From Mactromeris polynyma (taxonomy: Eukaryota; Mollusca; Bivalvia; Venerida; Mactridae): a DNA stretch of 64,000 nucleotides. A model generated the notes under the pieces. It had not been told where the DNA came from and did not search any database. It saw only the letters and a program-made list of their open reading frames with translations. Position numbers and translations under genes: made by a program. Shown piece by piece: positions 22,301 through 34,300 of this stretch (position 1 is the first letter of the stretch; each line of letters starts with the position of its first letter). The stretch covers positions 6,448,001 through 6,512,000 of the forward strand of contig JASFXZ010000016.1 of NCBI GenBank assembly GCA_032209605.1. Direction: 5' to 3'.

Positions 22301-25300
22301 ACTGGTTTTTTCAGTTTTATATGCATATATGTAAATATTTATTACACACTATTGTGTAATGTCTAATAACTTAACGTATCATGTGATATTTTGAAGTTTA
22401 TTTGCACCGTCTAGTCTCTTATAACTCTTATTAAGAGTGGCTATATACTAATAGTTGGCTCTGTTTTTATGTTATTGTAAAATGTGTGTACATGTATATA
22501 GCTGAGACGAAAATAAAGATTAAAATAATATTCATAGGGAACTAACAATCAAATGTTTCCTACCTCCATTGTTTGTGGCACATGCGAATATAATCCAAGA
22601 GACTGCAAGACTCCATCCTATTGTGTTCAAGGAGTTGAATACATCAGCTACTAGTTGTGGTGGAATGCTTCCTGATTTGTGATAGTAATGACAACCATAT
22701 ACAACTAGACTGGTAAACACCAGAGATATAATCCATCCTAGTATTACAAAAATCTGAAATAAAAATACCTCTGTATACTATATTGGTAGTACCATGACAA
22801 CAATGTGGTTGTGAGAACGTAGGACGCACGGACATACCTATGTTGTGACATATAATAAGTTCGGCTTTTTTGTTCGATTTGATATGCAATCGGACCTCGT
22901 TCATTCGAAATAATCGGGTTCGAAATTTCATTTCGAATAATGCATGGTTTCAACCAGCGTATAAGAAGAAATATCAGGACCTGATATTTATTTCGGATGA
23001 TACCGTGTATTCGGATAAAAGATTGTCGAATAAACGAGGTCTGGCGGTATATACAACTCGGTTACTGCTCCGCTTGTCCCGGACCTAGCGACCGAAGGAG
23101 TTTTGCACACTTGTTATGTCTTCATAGTGATCATGCAGCGCGTACGATTCCATTACCGGTGAAACAAACAAAAAATGTTTCAATACTGCATACACCGAAC
23201 ATCTAAGTATAAAGTTTCTGTAAACCCATAATATGATTCAGAAGAGTTCGAATATTTTGTATGTAAATGCAAATCGACGAAAGTGTAGCTCGAACGTCAA
23301 CAAAAATCCCTTTCCTAAACATATATTAATCAGGGGTTCCAACTAGATGTTGCACCTCAAGGGTCAGTTTGATAATTGTTTGACCAGATTTTCACCATTT
23401 AATAGCCAAAGTACCTATAATTTAGAGAATAATTGATCCTTCAGCCAGAATCCTGAGGGTCAAAATTTGGCTTCTTGGAAATTCCAGGTCAATAGGTCAA
23501 CTCCAGGATCAAATGGAACCCCTGATTATATTGTCATTTTATATGCATTTCCCTCTCCACAAAATTGGATGTTGTTTGATATTTCTTTTACATGGTCGAT
23601 ACTGGTGTTACAATAACTCCGACCAGTTTCAAATTATTTAAACAATGAGTTTGAAAGCAGTCATATCTTTGAAACATTTCAGCTAATTACTTTCTCTCCA
23701 CGGTATTATAAAAGAAGAAATGTTCATACATCTTACCTTTGGACAGTTGAAGTTTCTCTTCCATTTCCAGACAATATAGCCGACAAGTATTCCCATCACA
23801 AAGGAGGCTAGTCTTGTGTGTGCCGGGTGTATCATGTAGTATTTGTATTTTCCTAAAAGACTTAATCGACACAAAACGTCCAAATTAGTTCACGAAACGT
23901 TGGGAAGACATTGCAAATGTCTAACAGATCATTCATATCAAAATGTATATTCTAATTATCTCGGTTTATGAAAAACCTCAGCGCCGAATCATAAATTGGT
24001 CTAGTTTTCTAGGTGTGTGAAGTTGGCGCGTAGATCGTAGGTCGTAGATCAACAAAAGTTTGTCGACCTTTCTTCATATATGTTGACGTAGATCTCTATA
24101 GGTCTGACATTGATCAGACAGGGTCCTAACATTCTTCACCAACAAATTATTACTCATGTACATCTATTGTATATGTTATGACTGTTTCAGACAAGCCGTC
24201 GTCAATACGGTCATCTTTCTTACGTAACTTATATAAAAAAAAAATTGTATCCCATGTTTTGGAACATCAAATTGTTGTATAAAAACGTTCTATGCTTGGT
24301 CCACAGTCTGAAAGCTATGGTAAATGTTAGAGTTATTGTTGCTAGTCATCTGACAGTGCCATCGAGAAACGCAAGACAAAAATACCGAAAAGTATGTTGT
24401 ATATTCGTGGCATGCTATGAATGGTGAAGATGGCGTTGTATTTTGATATTTTGATTGGGATCTACTCGTGTAGTACCGTACTGAAAGACTCAGTGTCTAT
24501 GACTTGAAGAGGCCAACGTTCAGTAAGCATTCTGAATAGTTATTTCTGTCACGATATAATTGAGCCAAGGACCGTTATCTTCACATATATCATGACAGTA
24601 TATCACATAGACACGACATAAAACTTCTCCTAAGAAATATATACTCAGTACATTTAAAAACGCAAAATGAAAGATTTCTCAAAAACTTAAAATGATTTGA
24701 TTTCATTTTACACAATGATGAACACTAAATGTTCTTTCAATCAGCAGGTATTTTCATATCAAAATAAGCTTTAAAACACACTAAAATGAAGTTTAAAAGA
24801 CAGGTACAAAAAATGTGCGTTTTTAAAAGTATACTTACCCACTTTCTTGAAGAGATAGTAAAGAGATTCCAAACTTAAAGTGGTTGCTGATAATTGCCCG
24901 TAACATAACGGTCACCAACACCATCACACCACACACAGTCAGACCAATAGTACAGTATCTAAAACCATCATTATATATCGATATATTGTTTATATTTTCA
25001 TTATTATTGGGTACATGTCTTTGAAATTACCCCCGTCTATTGTAAATACATTGTCTTGATTGTATGTAAATATGTTGCGTCAAATACTGATTCCCCTTTT
25101 AAAGATCTGCCAATGTTACCTTTACTTTAGTAACTTTTTTCTTTAATACGCCCGCAGCAGCTTTAATAGACACAGTGACACAACTTTTGGATCGCCCCTC
25201 GTATATTCACACTTAAAGCGGCATGACTTCGTTTCTCTTTTCATGTATGGTTTCCAAAGCACATAAATTGCATTTCGTATTAAAGTTATTCGGTTTGATA

Positions 25301-28300
25301 TTGATGCGTTTCTAAACCGACAGCAATAAATTTAGACGTCAAAGTTTTATTTTTTTAGGTGAATTACATACATTAAATACATAAAACATGTTGCCCAGCC
25401 GTTTTAAACAACACATGCTAGAGCAAGAATGTCTAACATAAGCCTCAAATATGTAAGAATTCGAAATTACCAATTAAATTCAATTCCGTTTGTTAGGCAT
25501 AATCTTTACCGATCATTGCCCTCTGCTGGGCGGAAATGTTTACCGTTCATTTTATACAAGATCTGACAGATGAAGCGCATTTGATACACAACTATCTACT
25601 CAATATTCAACTCTTAATGAAACGTTCATTAGGTAATGGGAGGAATATACCTTCTTTTCACTTGTTAACATATGTTATAAAAATATTAGGCTTGATGTTA
25701 ATATGAATTTATCAGAGATTTGCAAGTAAAATGTTTTTTATTTCTTTGGTCATGCTTGACACTTATATGCCTTCAACAGAAATGCTGATGTCCATGTACA
25801 GGCAGATAAACAATGAAACATGCCAAGCTGTAGTTAGTTATTTAAATAAACGATGTGTCGTCGTTATTGAACAAAATTGACGTCATTTAGAACATGCGAT
25901 GTAATTGTAAACCCAAAAAAGTTTGTGTAAGTGTCAATTATTGTTTTACATTGAGCATACCAAATAAAACTTAATTATGTATACAAATTAGTAGTATCAT
26001 TTTTTCAGGAGTTATTAACATCAAAATAGAAATATTACCATTTAAAATGGTAACATATATTATGGGACACCCTGTATGAGTTCATGGGTTAGACACAAAT
26101 AAATCAACGATACTCGTTTTGTCTATATACGTGTTCTGTTCAAATGCGAAACGCTGATGGGTATAATGTTTGTACTTACTTATGCAATAGAATCAGCAAT
26201 AATGGGCTTATCAAAAAGAACTGCATAGTGCATGCCAGGTACCATGTCCAATCCATACACTGGAATACAAAGTTCGAATAATGTATCGAGGGCGCAACGC
26301 AACACTGTCGTAAATCCTTTGTATTTATACAGGAGTTACGACAGTATTGCGTTGAGCCCTCGATATGTGATAAACCTTTTCACAATAAGAACATAGTCTG
26401 TACGACAGCATCAAACATTTAACAAATTCCATTTCATTTTTAAAGAAACCAAAATGCAAGAAGACCTAACTTCGAAAGATAAACACAAAATGAAAAAAGA
26501 CCTCAATCCAAATGATAAACACATAATGAAAGAAGACCTCAATTCAACTGATAAACACAAAATACATCATGTGATTTCGTTAATTATATTATCTACAGTC
26601 GAACCTCGTTTATTCGACAACCTACTAGCCGAAAGAAATACCAGGGCCCGTTTTCACAAACGTTTTAAGACTGAATCTCAGACTTAGACTTTAAAATTGC
26701 AAAAAAATAATTTACAAGCATTTCGTTTTCATTATATTTAAACGGATATGTTTTTGCCTGAATATTTCGTGTTACTCCCTCCACACTTTTGCCATGTTTT
26801 ATCAAAATATATTGTGTTACAATAACGTAGGAACAAAATGAAAATTCACCATTTTAACCATTTTAAAGTCTAAGTCTCAGATTTAGTCTTAAAACATTTG
26901 TGAATACGGGCCCTGGTCCCGATGTATCTTCTTATGCACGTCGAATTGAAATGGGCTATTCAAAACCATGCTTTATTCTAAATAAAATTTCGGACCCTAT
27001 GAATTCAAATGAACGAGGTCCGCCTGTATCTCTGTAAGAAATGAATTGCTTTTTACCGACGTCGCTGGGTGTTCAGCATAATTATTGATGTACAATAAAT
27101 GTTTCCACCAATTGGTTTTGCAACTTTCCATCGACTCCATTGTGCCATTAGTAAGTGGACTGGTGAGGAAATACGGCAGTATAGCAGTACCAATGACTAA
27201 CACTAACATATAGGTAGGTGTTAATCTGAAATAGTAACGACAATTGTTTTTTTGGTTTCAGTATTGAAAATGGAAAATATGAAGCATATATTAAAGCAGC
27301 TTTGCAATGACTAACACTAACATTAGGTAGGTGTTAATCTGAAATGGTTACGACAAAAATAATTTAGTTTTGTTTTGGTTTCATTGTTGAAAAAGTAGTT
27401 TAAACAAACTTTGCAAGGTTCATTCGATTTAATGTTCAATCATTCATACAATACCTCGTATTCAACTCGAGTATCTCTGGTATACAACTCGAGTATCTCT
27501 GGTATTCAACTGATGCAATAAAACACATTTTGTTTCTTCCTAAGATTGTGCAAGTTTAAAGTTAAGTTTATGCCACTGAAAAACATATTCTCAGTGATTG
27601 GGTCTCAATCTGACAACATTCAACCATTGCTAAAAGCTACAATGTTGTCATCATTTAGTAACTCCGTTTCAGGCCAGCGGTCGATGTCTTGTTACGTTGA
27701 TAATGTACCATACAAAATGAATAAATCCATTGCATCTAATTGACTAAGCTGGTCAAGTATATAGCTATCAATAACAACAAATTGTAATATGTTCATGAGA
27801 CATTTCATGCAAACATACAATTTACGTCGTTAGCTATTGGAATTAATACGTGAGAAACGTCTTTTTTTGAGATACTTCAGGGTTAGTCATGTATGTTATG
27901 AATTGATAAAATCGACACCTATCATTCACGTAAATGCAATACAAAACAACATGAAATATCTGTTAAACATTCTCAATTCTGAAACCTCGCACAGTCAGGC
28001 CAGGCGGTAGAGTGCTGGGTTATCACCCAGCAGGTCCAGGTTCGATTCCGGCCGGGAGCCGGTTATGTCTTTCAGTGACAATTAGTCACGGTCATTTGTC
28101 CTCCCATCTCTGATTCAAATGGAAAAGTTGTCAGCTGCTCGCGAAAGGGCAAGTAAGTTATGGTTGATATTTAATCCCATAAATCCCTGGTAAGGTCAAA
28201 CTGACCTCCATAATTAACTGAACAAAATGGTGAAAATGGCATTAACCCCCCCCCCCTCCGAAGTTAACCAGTACTACTGGGGAAAAGATCACAATAAATG

Positions 28301-31300
28301 GGAGATTAGCTTACCTCCATAGCTTGTGCAGGTAGAAATACAGCAAGTTTAGTTTCTTGTCTCCCATACCTTTATCCAGACCTTTCAATGTCTGATAAGC
28401 CAACAGCATACCACTAGATTTCACATAAAACATTTCAATACTTCAGAAAATAATGAACAATTTGATTTAGTGCATACAAATAATGGTTAAACAAATAGTA
28501 CTGTTTTGTGCGGATGTTTTCCAACATGGTAAATGGTCGACACTGTACCATAACATTAAATATTTTTCCTGAACACCAAAAGGAAATTCAAAGTTATGCC
28601 TTTTAGACTTCGTCATTTCGGCAATGTTTTCAATGCTAATAACGCAAAATGAATGTATACTGCGTAAGCAAACAAGACGGCATAACATAGAAATAACAAC
28701 TCCAACTATTGAACACTTCTGAACATCCTCTAATTTTGTCTTCACTTAAATCAGTATAACAGTTGGGTATGTTCCCCATTTCCATGTGAAATCTGCATAT
28801 AATTCGTTATGAATCGTAGACCAAGTCTGCTTGAAACACATCTGAGAATTATATAATTATTATAATTCAAAGCAAAGCCTGTTGAGAAACAAAAACCTAA
28901 TTACTAAGGTTTTCTGTTGCAGTATTAGACCCGAAGGCATCTGTTGCTAGACAATACAGATCCCCGAAAGCCTTTCATTCCTACGTATCTTTGACATAAA
29001 ATAATGAGTGAGTTGGTGAAAGATGGCTTGTGACAGATGGAAAAAGAATGTTGGTCAAGGTTGTGAACTGCTCAATCAAGTTTTCGAGACAGGCATTGCT
29101 TAATATTGATGGGAATATTGAGTTGATGTCTCAATAGTGTCCTTGGATGATATAACTGAATAGTGTAATCATCATGGTGGATTTTCCAGTAAATGAATCA
29201 ATCCCATCTTAAATATTCTTATAACACGATTGCATCCATTGACATGAAGTTTTGAAAAAGCCTTATCGTATTCTGGTATCGGATTAAATCTAGCGATATG
29301 TGTACACCAATAACTCAATTGTGCAATGAAAAATATAAGGAAAAATCTCAAAACAAAAACAGTTGTTTCTTCTTCTTCTTCCTGTTGCGAGGACTGACTA
29401 GTCAATCATGAAACAATCGTGGAGAGTGACTTGTATAAGATGTTATAAGCTGTTTTAAAATCCACGTAAAATAATGTAGACCGTTAACTATTACCTGATA
29501 ATAAAGAATGTATCAGTAGCACTAATGCTATTTTCCAATGCCATGAACGTCCAGTGTTGTATACTGTCAGCATGGTATCGTAATGGATTGTCTATGGATA
29601 GAAACATACCAGTTAGAAAATACTGTAAAGAAAGCTCTCTGTTTTATAAGTGACCATTTTATGTTACTTTCTGACAGTTCTCTTGTGGAAGATTCAGTCT
29701 TCATTCCCAATATTGGTATTTGTGCAATATAATATTAGCTGTTAAAACACAAGACACATGATGCCGAGTATGTTAACTACATTGAGTATATGTTTTCATT
29801 TAGTATCGAACAACAGCAATTCATTATGGAGCATTTGTGAAACACAAGAAATAAATGCATTCGAGAAAAGGTCAACTAGGTATGCATTTACAGTTTAATA
29901 TGTTGCGTTAGGGAGAAAGTACAACCATAGAAATAATGGAGACGAGACCCGGAAGGAACCAAGTATTCAATATCTTTCAGGCATAAACAGATACGCGGAC
30001 TTTCTCTGACTTAAAATACACCAATAATGATAAATAGAAAACAGTTTTAGTGTAAACGATGTTCTGAATGATAAATGTATTTTTCCATAAGACACTTCCA
30101 TAAGCACCTCTCATTAATAAACTCACCTATGCCTGTACGAATTGACAATGCTTATCTCATGAAACTGGTGGCATAATACAGCAACTCTCCATTACTTCAT
30201 TACATCAATTCATGCGAAATAATTGCAATTGTTTTATTCCTTTGGGGGTATTATTACATTTACACAATATATGATTAATATACATGTACCTGTGTATCTG
30301 TAGGACAATGCGAGCGATTGACCGAGTATTATCCATGCCATACTTAGCACACGAATACCATGTATGGGTTCTATGTTACCCTCTCCTTCCTTCAAACTCA
30401 ACACTTTAGGTAAGTTCATCAGAAGGGAAAACGAAGTGAGTACATCGTTTATGTGGCCTGAAAATATTCAAAGACATTCCACAGCATACTATTAAATGAA
30501 TATCATTACAAAAAAAATAACGAACAGTAAGATTTACTTCATTCTGAACTTATCTGATGATAAATAAGTTATATCTTGAAAAAACTCTGGACAGTAGATT
30601 TAACGTTTGGTTAGAAATACAAAATCAAGTTACACACTTCTCAGAGTACTTCCACCGATTTCATAGTCTGTGTTCGCTTCATGGACGAGATCTGACTGTG
30701 TGTTGTCAAGTTTCTGTTTCCCACTAGCAACAGCAGTGTCACCGCCATGTCCATTTCCATGCATATCTTTCCTATTATTATCTGTGCATCCATTGTCTGT
30801 TTTGGTATCCGCATTACAGACAACCTTGTTGTCTATCAAGTACAGTGTGTCTTTCCCACTTATGTCGACCAAATGCATAGCTCCGGGGCTAGACTGGTCG
30901 GTTGAGGACTTGCTTCCAGCTTTACCGTCATCAGACATTTCACCAGAGTGGTTTACGACTTCATTATCGCCATTTACATAAGTCACGTTTTCTTCATTCG
31001 TCTGTGAACTGGAGTTATCTGAATTGTCGTACGGAATTGTCTCGGTGCTCACAAATAAGTTCCGAAAAGATTTCAACACATCGTCTGATTTTAAGGTCAA
31101 ACCAGTTCGACAAATTCTCAGCCGGAAATAAACAAGGTCGTAGATTGTGCCAAGGACAGATATCGAAATGATGATACCAATCAAGCAACTGTAAAGAAAT
31201 CAATAACAACATGCGTTCAAACATCTTGTAGAATCAAGCACGTTTTAAAGTTATATTATGTTCATTTTTTGTTCATTTGTTTACCTAACCGAACATGAAA

Positions 31301-34300
31301 AAATATGCTGTATATTAGTTAAAACACCAATAAGTAATAATGTTTTCCTCTGTATTTGTCGAAATAATGAAGATTGTAATATCATAAAATTAAAAAAACT
31401 TCCTGTTTCTTGAACAAGCGGGTCTTCTTTATGTTTTGTATGTCAGTAATAAGATCAAACAAGATCTTTTTAATCGGTTATACATGGCAATGATTCTTAT
31501 TTAGGATGTTTAAGCTTATGTAACAACAATACTGAATGGAGCCCATTAAACGATTTTAGGGTTCAGATTTGCCAGATACATCTTTAAGAAAAAATAACTG
31601 TTGGAGTTGTCGTTAACTGAAATCACCAGGAATGTATCTAAATATGGCAGGGCAACAGAATCGCACAAACTGGGTAGCAAGGAGACTATAGGTGATACCT
31701 AGTGTATTAATTGTTAAATATCATATTACGCAACATATTCATGTAAATGTCATTTATCTTTTAGCTGTTGTGGGACTGGAAATAACTGCTAAACATAGGA
31801 ATAGGATTTTTCTGTTTAAGTTAAAACATACACTGCCGGTCATACTCACACGACGAACACAAAGTCAGCTTTAAAACTTTTCTTTTCGAAACACAACACT
31901 TTCATACCATCTTCGAGAGGAATGTGTCCAATCAAGTGTTCAATTACTGAAATATCGCTATCACATAGTTAGTTGAAACAATATGACGACATGCTAGTTT
32001 TTGTGGAAGAAGATGGGAGACGTTTTGATATTTGAAAGAGATATTAAGTTGTTACAGGGAACGCCACATACACAAGATAATGCCTCCCCACACATAGCCC
32101 GGGAAAACAACCGTTTACAAACATGAAGAGGTGCAAGGGTGAACATTTCCAGAGTTTGCTGGGTTGTTCTTATCTCTGTCTCTGTATTGTGCATACTCTC
32201 GTAGCGACATAAACTGACATAGAATATCATTACTCTTGCACAGAAAATGTTTGAACGTAGAGGCCCAATTAAATGAGGTTCCATTTAAAATTCTTAAAGT
32301 AACCATTCTATCACTGAAGATGCACAATATTTACCTGATTTTTGTAATAGTATAGCGTTTTTTCGCTGTATATTTACGAAAAGAAATTAAAGAGTACATT
32401 ATTTATGAAGTAATGTTTGGTAAATTATTATCTATGGACATTATACAACTGATACAACATTAAGATAGCATATTTTGAAAGAATATGCTAAGTAATTATT
32501 TTGAAAATATGGCATGTGAATGCCTTCATATCGATGTTCTCTAAAAAGTTGCATTGTAACTCTTCTGAAAAAAAGTTTCCTGAAACATGAGTCCAATTTA
32601 GGTTTTTTCTATGCTAACGCTTACTCGGCGCGTGGGTCATGGGAGAACATACCCGTATCGGACGCCTTTATTTGTGGTTCTGCGAAACATGTAAGAAAAG
32701 TGTTAATGCAGAGTTGTTGAGTACATCTATGTAAAGACAAATACCACAGATTTTCTCATAATTATTACTAAGGATATGTTGCCAAATAAATAAGTTGACA
32801 AATAAATAAGACTATGTAATTTTAAAGGGTATTTTCTTAAGTCAATAACTGAAAATTCGAACAAATGTACACAGGTTTCGGTGGCCTCTATATTCCAATT
32901 TTAATATGGGTCTAATTTGAATCTACATGTACGTACCTTCCTTAGCCAAAATACGCGTATCACTTTCAGTACACGTTTCAGGCGCACAGATCCCCAACAT
33001 TGCAGTGGACTAGCAAAACAAAAACAATTCTAATTATTTACACAATTCTTTATTTAATATATACATACATATATGACCACATTTATTTGTACATTATAGA
33101 GAGAGAATACGTAACTACAGGGAAAGCCACATACATAAGACAGTGCCTCCCCACGCAGATCTCCGGAAAAAACAACAATCCACAAAACATAAGGCACTAA
33201 AGGAGGTCTAACGGTACACATATTAAGGAACTGAGGCACAAGGAATGGCCTAGCAGACCACAAGGAATAACTAGGAGAATCAAAGTGGAAAGTAAAGGGA
33301 GGGGGGAGGGGGAAATTAATGGATGGAAAATATCACAGGACAAGTCAAGACAACTGGCCCTAATAGGCCAAAAATGGGCAGGAAACAATCTGAACAGTGT
33401 ATAAAGTGGCAGAATTGCACAGGGAAAGGGAAAATCTCACTTAAAGACCACCCCAATAATAAGACCACCTCAATATTACGAACACAATTTTCACTGTTTT
33501 GCTCTGTATGCAATCTCAATATTAAGACCACCTCAATAAGAAGACCAGTTTTGAAGGGTCCGAAAGGTAGGCTTATTATTGAGGTTATACTGTAAATATA
33601 TACATGTGATAAAAAATAATATCAATCATTGAGCAAGTCTCCAGGTTACGAGAATCAAAACAAAACGAGTGTGTTCTATGAAAGTGCCCTACTCTCATTA
33701 TTGCAACGAGTAAAGATTGTAATAACTTTAAAACCATACTTAATAGTTTCTATTGCAATGTTCAAACAATCCATTTGGAAGTGACAGTAACAAAGAATCA
33801 GTTTCCATGTATAGCATCATGAAATTAGAGTGTTTATGTTTATACACGTGAGTGAAATTGTTTTTGTCAGTAAAATATCTAAATTGTGTATTAACTGTAA
33901 TGTAAGTGAAATGCTGAAACTGTGTAATGAATGAAATTGTTTATGTAATGTGAGTGAAACGCTGAAACTGTGTAATGAATGAAATTGTTTATGTAATGTG
34001 AGTGAAATGCTGAAACTGTGTAATGAATGAAATTGTTTATGTAATGTAAGTGAAATGCTGAAACTGTGTAATGAATGAAATTGTTTATGTAATGTGAGTG
34101 AAATGCTGAAACTGTGTAATGAATGAAATTGTTTATGTAATGTGAGTGAAATGCGGAAATCTGTAATGAATGAAATTGTTTATGTAATGTGAGCGAAATG
34201 CGGAAACTGTGTAATGAATGAAATTGTTTATGTAATGTGAGCGAAATGCGGAAACTGTGTAATGAATGAAGTTGTTTATGTAATGTGAGTGAAATGCTGA

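Noticed and set aside
22870..23206. Overlapping 69-95 codon frames on both strands
   Set aside because: They coincide with a degenerate inverted-repeat element.
23737..23852. Exon 12 starting at the closer acceptor (TTTTAG at 23,853)
   Set aside because: It would shift frame relative to exon 11; the acceptor seven to eight bases further upstream keeps frame and the family motif.
28245..28260. Poly-C run as a regulatory element
   Set aside because: It is a simple homopolymer after a SINE tail; similar runs occur inside the GGAACGCCACATAC repeats.
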